This document shows positions 29,022 through 40,200 of a stretch of DNA of 60,000 nt, piece after piece. Position numbers and translations under genes: made by a program. Position 1 is the stretch's first letter; the number at the start of each line of letters is the position of its first letter. The notes under the pieces were generated by a model, which made no database searches, was not told the origin of the DNA, and saw only the letters and a program-made list of their open reading frames with translations. Source of the stretch: Phoronis australis (lineage: Eukaryota > Phoronida > Phoronidae); the NCBI GenBank assembly GCA_002633005.1, contig NMRA01000244.1, positions 304,346-364,345 of the forward strand, given 5' to 3'.

Positions 29022-32000
29022 TGTTTATTGCACTTGGAGCTAAGCTCATTTGTACATATTACATTGCAACATTTGGTATAGGTGGCAATTTCCTGTCTGG
29101 GTATTCAATACATATATACATATTCTTCATAGGCTTCTTAGTAATCATTACAATGTGTGTGTCCAAACTTGAAAGGTTCCTATTGATAGTGGGCGTCCAA
29201 ATGATACATTGGTTGTCCTTGCCAGGGCATCCATATTAGTGCTAGGGCGTCCACTGCATAAAGGCTTGCTGGAAGGTGTGTAATATTTCCTCAGGATACT
29301 CCCTTCTGTTATTAATCCACATGACCTGCATATGAGAGCACTCATCGTGGTCAATTTTGGTTCTGATAAGTGTTAGAAAATCCATAGCAGTAATTTGGGA
29401 GCTTGTGGTAGCTTCAGTTGTATGCTGGCTTGCAGTTCGGCTCACCAATCCATACCAAATTTAAGTGAGCCAAATCAGTTTGGCACAGGCATCGGTTTTC
29501 GCTGCTGTCTCTCATGTGGTCAGAGCATTTTACTTTCATAACTGAGTAGTGCCAGACCAACATTGTCCTTGGACTGTTATGCATACGAGTGTAAATGTCT
29601 TGACTGAATTATAAAAATATCAAACGTATGATTTGAAAACAAAGTTAAATCAGTAAGGTTGTTGTTACGTGGCCTGCTTCTTAAACAGTCATGGGTTACT
29701 GGCCAGATATAGCGGCCTCTGATTTAGAGAACCAGGCTATCACTGAATAATGGATTCTCTTAATTAGGTAACGAGTCCCCAGCCATGTTGCATTATGCCT
29801 AATGTTATCAAGATATCACTTTATTATGAAAAACAGTATTTACCTTCTTATAGTTATTGTTTTTGTTTGTTGGGCCTACCATGTTATACTTGATATATAA
29901 CATGTTATACAGTGGCATAACACTTGGTAGATACCATCTTGTACATAACATATAAGTTGGTAGATTCCATGTTGTACAGTGAAATAACACTTGGCAGATA
30001 CCATGCTATAGTATGACAAAACACTTGGTAGATATTATTTATACAGTAACATAACACTTGGTAGATATTGTGGTCACTTTAAGCCATGAGGATGAGTTAA
30101 TAAGATGACTTTCTTTTCAGTGTGCTTGCTTCAGTTGCCCTTAAAGCCTAACTTCAATGGAATTTTGTTATTTTAGATGTATTGGGCTAACCAGATAGTC
30201 CTAGCAATGCCTTCGTTAGTAAAATAAGAAAAAGCTGGTTCAATCATGCAAATGTAAGCCCGTCAAATGATAAGTGAAACTGCCTTTTCGTGCCATGTTG
30301 AGTTACCGCGAGATTCCAGCACAAACAATGAAAGGCTGATAACAGTTTCAGTGACGTAGACAAAAGCAAGCCAATACACCTAACAGTTCATTACATTTGG
30401 CAATTTATGGCACTTAACATGCTATAGGAACCAAATTTACAGGTGTTACCATTGAACATAGGCTTTAAGTAAGCCCAGTAATGATTCCTCTAATGTAAAG
30501 CCTGGGATTTTCTCAATTTCATCACTCTAGTTCAATGAGCCTCTTATTCAATATTGTCACAGGAGGAGACTCGTGGCCAACAAGTGTTGGGGTCCCTGAC
30601 CAACATTCTCTACCAGATATACTTCCCAGTGGAGCACATTGCATGGGCCAGTGATAAAAAGTTGATCAACGTGCAGTCTGCCAAGTTGTGGGTTGTTTGT
30701 CTTCTGATCTGGGCTGTTGCTTTGATTTCTTCCATATTTAAGTGAGTCAGACCATAAACTGTAAGCCTACTTTTGTATATTAATGCCTGGATTCTGGGTG
30801 CTCACTCGCCCCTCATAATTTATGGACGAGTGTATGGATGACGCTGGTTTCGGGCCAAATAAGCAGTGAAAACCCAAGCACAGCTGTTGTTAACATTCTG
30901 TTTCAAGGAAGTTCTACGGATGAGTGTATCCCAAAAGTCGCTGTACTTAACACGCGTAGATGATTATGTTTCAAGCACTAACTGCATTGTAGCATTTTAA
31001 ATATGTTTGAACACTGATCTATTGCTATTGGTCAGACAGTAAACCTAGAATTGGGTGTTCATAACCCTCAAATTTCTTATTTAAATTTTGGTTGTGGCAA
31101 AATATTTGAAGTAGCCTGGTGTGTGAATGAGACAATTGGGATATCATATTACAACATAACATTTTTTACTCTCACCTACAACTAGAATCACTATGTACAG
31201 TAACTCATTAAGATTAATTTGCTTTGCTTGACAAGCTTGTTAGTTCAAATTATTTTGCAAAGCGTTCAAACGATGTTTGATTTTGTGTTGTATTGATTGG
31301 CAACAACTTTTGCAGAGCTCTTCTGCAACTACGGCAGACCAAGAAGAAGATCAAAAGATTGCGGGAGACGGCGCATGACACCCTGCTGAGAAAAGATGGG
31401 TGAGAACTCTATCATTTGTTCGCCTAGCATTTACTAGCTCAGTGTACATCTCGACAGCTTGCTTTAAAATTTCATGTCAACAACATTTATGCTGTTCTAG
31501 TCTCCAAAACAATTTTGTTTACATATTAAAGTGTTGATTGTATCATCGCGATTGACTAATTTGCTGTTATAAAATTTAATGCTGAGTGTGTCATGGAACG
31601 TGGTTGTTTATAATGAGTATGTTACCTTATGCTCTGCATGTATCTCTGTATATTATTTCTACTTAATCTAAAGCATGGTGATTTTTATTCAAAAGTATGA
31701 AGAATTAATTGTACATTAACAGCTCTGTAGTGTTCGTTTTGACTGGTCATATGCAAGTTATGGCCGCTGTGCATTGGTCATTTTGTCAATTATGGTCAGC
31801 TATTTCTCTCTTTCCTTGAGTGCCTGTTGGATACATTTATCTTACAGCGACCGCAGTCAAGAGGTGCACAGCAAACAGTCTTTAAAGTCTCTAAAAAGTC
31901 AAGAGTTTGCTCAGATACTCAGTGTAGTCAAACATAGTTGTGACTTGATGAATGCTATCAACTGGCTACCCCCAGGCATCCTCTGGTCACAAAAGTTCAC

Positions 32001-32097
32001 TGCAGCACAGTCGGGACTATTTGGAACTATCTCGTCCTTTATCATGGTCTGGGAGAATTTTATCAAAATGAAATTAGCTGGCAAGAAGAGTGCTTAA
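19691..32097 (+). CDS. PEX11G: Peroxisomal membrane protein PEX11-gamma (PEX11G/PEX11C)
   Basis: Four coding exons splice in frame to 248 residues plus stop (human about 241): 19691-19924, 30563-30741, 31316-31399 and 31848-32097. Family landmarks: LARALASLLDTYSGRN at the N-terminus, FPVEHIAWASDKK in exon 2 followed by a hydrophobic segment (WVVCLLIWAVALISSIF), a basic helix QLRQTKKKIKRLRE in exon 3, and NAINWLPPGILW then FGTISSFIMVWENF near the C-terminus. Known role: integral peroxisomal membrane protein that elongates and helps divide peroxisomes with other PEX11 proteins and fission factors. The first intron exceeds 10 kb and is a sink for repeats. A poly(A) signal follows at 33041-33046. 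Confidence 0.94.
20000..20655. repeat. Intronic segmental duplication, copy A part 1
   Basis: Matches 28,490-29,770 in the same orientation, for example AATCCACATGACCTGCATAT at 20,183-20,202 and 29,313-29,332, and TTTGGGAGCTTGTGGTAGC near 20,270 and 29,395. Copy B has an extra ~650 bp near 28,640-29,285 that includes a (GA)n tract. Confidence 0.75.
21069..21125 (-). repeat. tRNA-like (SINE-type) remnant
   Basis: On the minus strand, an A-box-like GTAGTGGTAAACC is followed by a B-box-like GAGTTCGAGTC at tRNA spacing. No acceptor stem closes, so it is a repeat, not a tRNA gene. Confidence 0.45.
21145..22600. mobile_element. Kolobok-like element flanked by TTAA
   Basis: Terminal inverted repeats of about 120 bp (21145-21262 and 22483-22600) begin AGGCGAAGGCAACC and end with its inverse. 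TTAA stands directly outside both ends (21141-21144 and 22601-22604), the target duplication of Kolobok and piggyBac elements. On the minus strand, two adjacent frames encode LFRRCQVCGKGVT and then QWECVAGHSG, a CxxC...C...H zinc-binding pattern I associate with Kolobok-type transposases. The frames are offset and no catalytic region survives, so the 1456-bp copy is non-autonomous. Confidence 0.65.
21520..21746 (-). pseudogene. Transposase zinc-binding fragment, frameshifted
   Basis: The only coding trace in the TTAA element. CQVCGKGVT lies in one frame (from ~21,705 down) and WECVAGHSGKL in another (near 21,640-21,600), so at least one frameshift separates them. Too short and broken to be active. 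Confidence 0.45.
23345..23399. repeat. Perfect 20-bp hairpin
   Basis: Arms 23345-23364 and 23380-23399 are exact reverse complements (CTCGCTGGTTCCCTGCGTGC and its inverse) around a 15-base loop. GC-rich in an A/T-rich intron. It lies next to the right end of the hAT-like element. Confidence 0.7.
23636..24062. repeat. 34-bp-type minisatellite, array A
   Basis: About twelve degenerate copies of a unit containing CAGTGACATAACACTTGG and GATACCATGTTATA. The same array recurs, shorter, at 29,885-30,068 inside copy B of the intronic duplication. Confidence 0.75.
24063..24485. repeat. Intronic segmental duplication, copy A part 2
   Basis: Follows the minisatellite and matches 30,070-30,430 (shared GGGCTAACCAGATAGTC, GTAAGCCCGTCAAATGATAA, TTGGCAATTTATGGCACTTA). 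Copy A has an extra ~90 bp in which GTGACGTAGAC pairs inverted with GTTACGTCACCGCGAGA. Confidence 0.7.
24549..24599 (-). repeat. tRNA-like (SINE-type) remnant
   Basis: Minus-strand B-box-like GCGTTCGAGTCAT preceded by a degenerate A box TGGTGGTCTGTTAGCAC. No cloverleaf closes. Confidence 0.4.
24738..25928 (-). pseudogene. Broken pogo-type (CENP-B-like) transposase
   Basis: Three pieces in order on the minus strand. (i) 25928-25795: a Psq-type helix-turn-helix (LGFNAFSELFGIPQSSICRC). (ii) 25795-25514, in another frame: VLPIEVKDNLVKRIKGLANLFFGITPKDLMKLAYLLA, the region that follows the HTH. (iii) About 25,000-24,738: a basic stretch rich in KK/KR, acidic-serine SSSDSEADA, then FCLVCLDKMSKSG, an in-frame TAG (24807-24809), and CVCCKRWAHTEC, the Cys/His finger that ends many pogo-like transposases. 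The central DDE region is missing and replaced by palindromic DNA (25,140-25,530). With a frameshift, a stop and a deletion this is dead. Confidence 0.7.
25140..25530. repeat. Cluster of AAACGCC palindromes
   Basis: Four related palindromic units: ACGCCCATGGG near 25,149; AATAAACGCCCATGGGCG near 25,170-25,187; CAAATAAACGCC and GGCGTTTATTTG back to back at 25,445-25,470; and CACGCCTATGGGC near 25,508. They occupy the place of the lost DDE region of the pogo-type pseudogene. Confidence 0.55.
25945..26590. repeat. Interspersed repeat, copy 3 of 3
   Basis: Related to 18,735-19,338 and, in its second half, to 13,630-13,980. It lies between the pogo-type remnant and a hAT-like end at 26,596. Confidence 0.7.
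26758..27341. other. Assembly gap (N run)
   Basis: 584 unresolved bases inside PEX11G intron 1, beginning inside a copy of the hAT-like end. Open frames crossing it are artefacts. Confidence 0.99.
27342..28489. other. PEX11G intron 1, no gene recognised
   Basis: Ordinary intronic DNA apart from a 102-codon minus-strand frame (27619-27927) that starts MTIASVGPKQRRCRGYRR. It lacks splice-site support and resembles no family I know, so I do not call it a gene. Confidence 0.4.
28490..30430. repeat. Intronic segmental duplication, copy B
   Basis: Second copy of 20,000-20,655 plus 23,636-24,485, in the same order and orientation. Here the two parts are separated only by about 110 bp, whereas copy A is split by ~3 kb of inserted elements. 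It contains a (GA)n microsatellite (28,980-29,019) and a shorter version of the minisatellite (29,885-30,068). It ends about 130 bp before PEX11G exon 2. Confidence 0.75.
31400..31847. other. PEX11G intron 3, nothing else seen
   Basis: Short A/T-rich intron bounded by GG|GTGAGA and CTTACAG|C. No repeat or RNA gene recognised. Confidence 0.5.
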
Positions 32098-33046
32098 TAA
32101 TTTTTGACAAATCGGGGTCTGCTTGCATAACAGTTAACACGCGTCATATTTCTAATGTTTAACAATATACCTGTCTGTTAGTTAATGTTCTCGTAACACT
32201 CTAACTCACTCTGGTGGTAAGTTTAATGCTGACGAGGCCAGGTCTTCAAAATGCTGCCGGATTTATTGATATTATTAGCTAAATGATTTTAATAACAATT
32301 AAAAGTAAGAACGTGGGTATCATCAGTTTGGAAGTTCGGCCATCTTGTTTTGTAACTTCAGGCTGTTGACCCGAGGACTTACAAGGGACACAGTGCCAGT
32401 TCAGTTATACAATGGTATTCTGTTTTATTTTGATTTGTTAAAATTAGAGGGAATCTCAAATTTGACAGTGATTATTGTGTCAGTGTGTTGCATTTAGACA
32501 GCTTTTAGTAAGATACGTGCATTTAGACTGAAATGAAGTAAACTATTGATTTTTCTTTGTGACAAAGTTAAGGTAGGTCACATTAATGAGACTAAAATCG
32601 TTAAACACTCAGGTGTTACAGGTGTAGATGTGTTACATTCAACTGCTAACTGTTTAATTAATGTTAACTTTGAGGAATGGTTATGAACTGATCGACTTGT
32701 GAAATTACAAAGCACATTTGAGTTGTGGTGAAAAGCACAAAAAGCTGAGCTTTGTGTCTCAGAACGTCATTCAATTTAAACGTCTTCCAAATTAGTTTCG
32801 AAAACATTACCACATTACATCAAAGTCTTCAGCAAGTGCAGTAATGAAACATGCAAAGGTGGCAGACATCAACGACCAATGGACGTATGCTTATGGTGTG
32901 GGGATTTCTTGGATCAATTAGACCATGCAGTGTGATATTTTTAAAGCCAAAGATGATTTTGTTCTTGTTGATACTATAATCTGACTAGTCATTAACAGGT
33001 TGCGGTGTGATTAACAAATTGTTGTTACTGATGTTAAGAAAATAAA
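32098..33046 (+). other. PEX11G 3' UTR
   Basis: About 0.95 kb of A/T-rich DNA from the stop to the first good poly(A) hexamer on the plus strand (33041-33046). No other gene seen. Confidence 0.5.
33041..33046 (+). terminator. Poly(A) signal AATAAA for PEX11G
   Basis: Canonical hexamer 944 bp after the stop codon. It faces a minus-strand hexamer 24 bp away. Confidence 0.5.
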
Positions 33047-33070
33047 CATTTAATTTTAAAATTGAATGTA

Positions 33071-33076
33071 TTTATT
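33071..33076 (-). terminator. Poly(A) signal for the convergent FN3 gene
   Basis: TTTATT on the plus strand (AATAAA on the minus), about 870 bp past the stop of the minus-strand gene. Other A/T-rich candidates exist in the interval, so the true site is uncertain. Confidence 0.35.
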
Positions 33077-33943
33077 ATGCATTGGTATGGTGCTATGATA
33101 CACTGGTGAAGGTGAATATGCTAGAATGGCAAATAAATAAACAATTAAAAAAATATTCTAAAAGTTGAAATTCATGTGTCACATGATGTCATAGGTACAC
33201 ACTGAGATAAAATAAATTATAATTAAATATTAAAGCAACATTGTCCACTGTCAAATATCAATGGCTATGACTGTTCTAAGCAATTGTAAAAATGCTTTTA
33301 TGATCAAAACTTTCTTCAATTATTACAATGTAAATTTGTAAACACCACCCTTACTAAGCTGAGGAATAATGCCAAATGAGATACCTATGAATAGCACAAG
33401 TTTGACCATTGCTTAACTTGGGAACATGCCACAATACTGCAGCCATGCTTCATACATTTGGCCCTTCACCTAAATCCAGTTTCGCTTTATTCAGGAAAAT
33501 AAACGAATCCGACCTACACAAGTTTTCACTGCAACTGACATGATGAAGTAAGCAGACTATTTGTTAGCTTGTTCACTGAATATTTGGAAAAATGAACCCC
33601 AGCTTCACTGGATCTTCCAACTCACTAATTATCAGGATGAAAACACACTAAATGAATGATTGTTGACAGAATACTGTAAACCAGTTCAAAGGTCAAAGGT
33701 GAGTTAACCCCCTCCCCCAACTGGGTCAATAGTAAGAATGTGGCAATAAACACCTCATATGGTGACGAGTGACAAAAACCAAAGATTTCCATCGTGCAAA
33801 AGTTACCCCTGGAGTTCGCTTAATATTCTGACAAATGTCAGTGGTACAATTGTTCTGGCTCGCACACTTGACCCTTCAGGTAAGTCAGATTTCACCCTGA
33901 ACCTAACTTATGACAGTCTTACTGTTTGTATGTAACCTCAGTT
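33077..33943 (-). other. Probable 3' UTR of the FN3/thioredoxin-like gene
   Basis: Between the stop codon at 33944 and the candidate poly(A) signal. No open frame or repeat of note. Confidence 0.4.
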
Positions 33944-34293
33944 TTATGTGTGCACAATTTTCCGTCTGCCTTTCTTGTCACTACGTGGCCTTGTGATTGG
34001 CTCGTGTTGAGGAGAGTCATGGTTACTGCCACTGCTGCTTCGCTCAGTAGCAGAGAACGGGCGTGCATTCACATTAATACGATTATCGTCTTTAGACTTG
34101 GCTGCTGGCTTCATGAACAGCCTACCAGCTGAGGTGGGTCGTGACCCCGGTGAACTTTCACTATCGGCTTGCACTGACTGACTTAAGAAGTTTATATTGG
34201 GAATTATGAGTGAAGTTGAAGCCGCATAGCCCGACTTGACATTAGTGGCGCCACCTTGCAGCAACTTGTGGCTCTTCCATTTTGTCAGGTTGT
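33944..34293 (-). CDS. FN3/Trx gene, last exon: disordered basic tail
   Basis: Encodes the C-terminal 116 residues: a short amphipathic lead (LTKWKSHKLLQGG), then Ser/Pro/Gly-rich sequence (SESSPGSRPTSAGRLF, SATERSSSGSNHDSPQ) and a strongly basic end RPRSDKKGRRKIVHT. No zinc finger or membrane anchor. Looks like a phosphorylatable, nucleic-acid- or partner-binding tail; the role is not shown. Confidence 0.8.
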
Positions 34294-37200
34294 CTAAAAG
34301 AAATATTTTTAATTAGTTTATCATACATCACTAATGACCTTATATGCCAGAATTGACACAATTTCAAAGTATAACTCGACAGTAGTGCCTCTCTGGTGTA
34401 GAGTTCGTTAAAAACGTTGGTTAACGTCTTTCTGCATTTTTCATTTTGTCTAAAATACTCCTCAAGTGTGAATCGCATCTGTGCAGTAGCTACTGCACAG
34501 ATGCAATCTGCTCTCAAGGAGTATTAATAAGACAAAACGAAAAGTGCAAAAAGGAGTTATCCAACAACAAATGCCGTATCGTTTTTAATGAAATCTACAT
34601 TTTTCAAAGTGTCTAGGTCTTTGCAACTCAATAGTTTAATAGAAAGTTAGCATGTGAGCCCTATTTCAAGATGGCTTTGGCCTTACCTTCATCCATTTGC
34701 TCTTGTCTACAGACGTCACATCCAGTGGTAGGGCAGGGCAGTTCCATCACCTTAGTCAAGGTGTGAAGTAGGAACGCCTGGAATGACGTATAGTCATGGG
34801 CGGAGTAGCGGCCATGCCAGGCGATGTAGTCTGTAAGAGCAAATAGTAGTTGACGTACAACTGGTAGACGCCATCTTCCCCAGAATTAGAACACAATGTG
34901 GTACATGGCGGCAAAGAACAGTTTTGTTTTGTCCAGACTGTGCTCTCAGGGTTTAGTATTGTAGTGGTTGCAAGTTAATTACAAACAAACGTGGAAAAGA
35001 CTGAGAAGTCAACCAATACTGCAATCCAGGTGACCGAGATAATCAGGTGAAGTATTTGCTGTGAAAACTGGAATTCATAACTTCTGAGAAAAATCACTAT
35101 GAATGTAATTACCTCTCTGACAGACAGTCACTATTTCCTAGTAGAAAGAGACTGGTGGTTTTGTAATATTGGGATAAAATTGCTAGCTAGATTTTGCATA
35201 ACATTTGAATCATATTTTATCATCAAAAACTGTTATGATATAGTTTACCTTTAGGGTGGATGATAATTATGGTGGGCACACCATACACCCCCAATATGTC
35301 TGTGATGTCGTTGGAATCCGCACCCGTGTCCACCTGGGGTGGGGGCTTACCTGAAATGCAAGGATATGATACATAAACACCAGGTAACAACATAAACACC
35401 AGGTAACAGCTTGAACATTAAAAAATATTCCAATCACAGTCATGTGCTTAAAGTCAACATCTTGTTACGTGGGTACAGGAGAATGGCTATGAAATGACTG
35501 GTCACATGACCAAAAAGCTTAAAGAAAGGTTGAGAAGCTGATGAATGTCTAAGTTTAAGTGACTTTCTATCAACATGGACACCTAAACAGAACAGATTTG
35601 ACCGGATACAGCAACTCAGTTACAGTATACCAGTCAGGCCAACATTCACACAACATTCAAAGCAAAACTGTTCAGCAACAATGTTCCAATGTGTGACATG
35701 AAACTCTAGGTCAGGATTACTCAATTGTGGACAGTTAAAATTTGGGAACTTCGGGTAATGTTGCTATGAAACAAAGAATATTTGATTGGTAAGAAATGAG
35801 ATAAAAGACGCCATAACTACAATACACGTGGAAAGTATTCGGACAAAATTCCATTCTCTGATCCTTTTTATGACTAAAATGTTGGGTAATGAGTGATCAT
35901 TCGTGCAAAATCCTAATAGTATGTTGTTTTCACCCTGTTAGTATTCTGGCAAATTCCCCTGATCATTCTTGGTTCTGGCGTACTGCTACTACGAGAGTGA
36001 ATTTTGATTGCTTTCACCCGTCACATCATGGAATCCCCAGTCACTCATAGTCCCTGTCACTCTTATCATGGAAAGGTAAGTGCAAGGAAATGCTACTTTC
36101 AAGGTACAAATCTTGTCTTTTTGACAAATTAATTTTGATTGTTCCAAACTGTGATCCTGCTATATGAGACATTTTACTGTAATGAAACTGATACAATGTA
36201 TAAACATATATTATTAACTAACAGAGGTGAAACACGATACAAAGACACAGAAACATAGAATGTGACCTAATAAAAACCCTGTTCATGGCACATAAGAGAA
36301 CATGTCGTACGTGGTACGATAAGCGACATAGGCTAGAAAACAATGGACCAACGTGGGTCTTACAACAAAATCTGAGATTTAATGCACATCAAGGAACTAT
36401 TGCAGGCTATGTTTGAGTTTGGTCAAAACTTATTTCCGCAATTAGGTTATCTCATACTCAGTTAGATCAAATTTACAGAATTCAAAAAGTTTTAGTTTAT
36501 TATGATGATAAGCATGCAAGCCTCAGACAGATCGGTCAGAGATAAGTTTTCAGGATAGGTTAGACCAACATTGAAATAACTTTCACTTTCGCCGTTTATT
36601 TTATGAACAGGTTATTGACAGCATGGTGTTAACGGTTTAGCAAGTGAATGTTCAGTTAATACGTTAGTAATAGATTGTTAAAAGCATTGGGAAGTAATTA
36701 TTGTTTCTTTGGAGGAGAAAAAATGTTGCAAACTGTGTGTAAAAAGGAAACACTTCTAAACGCAAGATTTACATTTCATACCCGGTCAAAGCGACCTTAC
36801 CTCCCCTTTGGGATTTCTTAGATCCTTGTAAGCAAAAGGTAGGATAAAAATTTTGCAAATAAAAATGACAAGCATAAACTGTAGAAAAGGTAAAAACTTT
36901 CAAAAATACTATCAAATTAAACATGATTACAAACACGAACACAGCTCTGAACAATGAAGGGACACCTGACACATGCTTTAGTCATGTGTGAAGGAAAGTA
37001 CCTTATTCCCCAATTTATGATAAAATGAATGGTAGACAAGTAAAATTTTGATTTTCCAAATTTTCATCAAAATAAATAGCACCCAATCAAAGTATTTATC
37101 ATTATTAACCTGACAGTATACCTTAACAACCTACATTAAACAATGTTTAGAAAAATATGGACAATCCCACCATTGACAGAAGCATTTGACAGGAATCGGT

Positions 37201-40200
37201 GATGGGTTGTGAGTGAAAGAAGACTTCCAAATATGGGTAAAAGGTCATCTTTAAAATTTAATAGAATACAACTGACTTATTTGTATCGAAGCCCATAGGA
37301 GTAATAGTAAAAAACACTTCTAAATGTATTTTAAAAAATACTTAATTCATACATAACAATTCTCACACAGATGAACGTCCCCACAAAAATAGTTTGGAGA
37401 AACCAAGAAATGTTGGAACTCCATCACGTATGAACTATGAAAACATTAGTTTGGCCAAATAATTTAAGCCCTAGGAGTGATCACAGTACCGTGTCCTAAA
37501 CAACACAGAATACACCTACCCAGCATGTTGTGACGAACATTTTGGGTGGCTTCATCAACAGGTGTCGCCAGTGTGCTGGTACAGTGGCGCAAACTGGTGT
37601 CATCCATCCAGCCATTCTCACTGATGGTATGTATTAACTCTTGACGGTCCCTGGAGTCAGTCATGTTGGTGTCGCAGGCGATGGCTATGAAGTCATATTG
37701 AGTCTGGTGAAGTTTGGCAAACGTGGAGTACCAACTCATTAGTTTGAGTGAAGCCAGGCACCTGTTGAGAGAATTAAGTAAAGCCGAGTGCTTGCAGTTA
37801 CAAGAATGGGGGGCTGTGTGTGTTGGGGAGAAGAAGAGTGATATACTATATGGTCCTCTGCTTATTATGCACTGAGCACTATTCTGGTAAGATCACTATT
37901 ACCTTGGGACATCCATATCTCTCAACTAATGACAAGACCGTGAAGAATGCTTTAATAAATTTTATGGTGCCTCACGAAAAATTAATTTGTAAAATAAAAC
38001 AAGTTTGAAATGCTTAATACTGTGGCTGGAATGACCTCACAGGGTCAGTTTTGGCAAACTAAACTGCTATAACTATTTATACACGCTGACGTTAGGCAGT
38101 TTTGAATTACATAAACAAAGTTAACACAGAAAAATCAAGAATTCCAACTGGGAATCAAACCGCAAGTCTCTAGATTGCCGGCCCAGTGCTCATACCACTG
38201 AGCTACTGAGGACCCGATATCTGCGCAATTACTGTTTGCAGCCAACTGTTATATTATACATCCATGCCGCTCATCTTTGATCAATTATATTTAATCTTAC
38301 TGTTGGCTATTTACATCCTCCTCCCAAAGCAGCACTCAATATAATGGTAAGCAAATTGAGTAAACGCTCTTTCCAAAAACTGAGCACTTGACAAAGAAAG
38401 CAATAGGTTGTGACTGCTATTTCCAAGTCAAACTGTCCCACCAGCTCCACGTGGGGACATCATTCAGCCTTTAGTGGGACTGGAAAATTATCACAAAACA
38501 CGGATGCTCACCACCTTGTCCAGAACACGAGCACAGTAGGTCTCTGCGGTCCACTAGGTGGCAGTAGCTGCTTGTAAATACCGTCAAACACATCAGGCAG
38601 TTTACAGGAGGGCGGAGGAATGTGCCGTTTCAACAGACCCTGACTGACAGGCTGTCTAAGTGAGTGGCTACGCTCAACTATGATGGAGTCCTCGTAGCGA
38701 CAACAGCCTGTGTTTGGCCACCTGGGAAAGAAAGAAAATATGGAATGAAGAGGATACTGAATGAAGAGGATAAAAATTTAACTATTAAAAAATTTGAGGC
38801 TTCAATGAATGAAATTCGATTCAAAAATCTTATGGTATAATCTACAGCTATTGAAAATAATTTTTGTACAGGGATTACATGTAAAGGTTATCCAAAAGCA
38901 TTCTGGGTAAATTCTGTTTTATTTCCTGCGTAGTAATAAAACAGATGAGATGTCATTCAAATAGAATATAATAATTTAAATGTTGAAAAAGTTGCAATCT
39001 GATATTTGCCACAAAACATTATAGGGCAACAATGTCCAGTGGCACATAAACCCTGTGTCTAATTTTTAGACTATAACAAACATTAAAAAATCCATAACAC
39101 TTGCAGTGATGTGGTGAAAAAGCTGCAATCCAGAACACTGATATTAGAAAGCACAACCAGGGCATCGAAATTACTTTAGCACACACTACAAAAACAGTTC
39201 CCACGTTCAAAAACGTCACCACAAAGCCTGAACTCCACTACATTTAGGCAATCTTATCACAAAAATGTTAAGAGCAACTGACCAAAAAAAAACACCAAAC
39301 AGGAATGGGTTGGAAAACGGACAACTGCTGCACAAATTGTGTGACAATTGATCGTTTTCTAATCATACTTTGGCCAAAAATGATGTGATTAGGAATAGAT
39401 TGAACCCTCAGACAGACAGACTAAAATTGTCTGTGGTAAGGGTACGTGAGTGTGGTTGGAGTTCAGGTTTCATCATCGTAAAGGGTTCTAGTGCGTGGTA
39501 AAAGTTTTGTGGTCTGTTGCAAGAGTTGGTTTCCACCACCTGATTGTGTCCAACTGCTGCCAATTTACTAAATATACTTTTGTCTCACCCTGTATCCTTA
39601 GTGTGAATGTTATGAAGACAGTAGAAGGTGAAGGGAAAGAATGGTTGAGTCAAAAGTTCCACCTCACTAGACGAAGCACTGTGGACACGAGGCTGGTCAG
39701 CGACGGCCACCATGCTGATCACATGACTAGGCTGGTCAAGGCTTAACTACAACAAACACAAACCAGTTAGATTTATTTCGCAGACCACAATACAATGGTC
39801 AGCATTACTAGATACACAGTGCCTAGGTGTATCCATAGGTTAGCGCGGTGGCCCTCACCTGACCACGGATAGACCATTATGAAGTCTTGTTACTGATCAA
39901 GGAACTTCACTGGGGCTGCATTCGCAGACATAGAAAAACTAGTCAAGAGTGATCACATGATTTACATGTAATGCATGGTGATATGTCGCAAGGAATTACA
40001 TGAACACAACTCTGTGCACTCCAGTGAACTCCAGACTATAAATGAACACCAGCCACGGCTGGGAAACAAAATGTGATGTCACGCAACCTCTCCAGACTCT
40101 CATCCACTCAGCTACAGAAGCCGTTGTTACGAAAAAGTCCAATGAGCCTGGTGACCTTGAATCTATTCCAAAATTTAGGCTAGGACATGATACAAGTCTG

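Noticed and set aside
38130-38216. Functional tRNA gene
   Set aside because: A and B boxes are present, but the acceptor stem does not pair.
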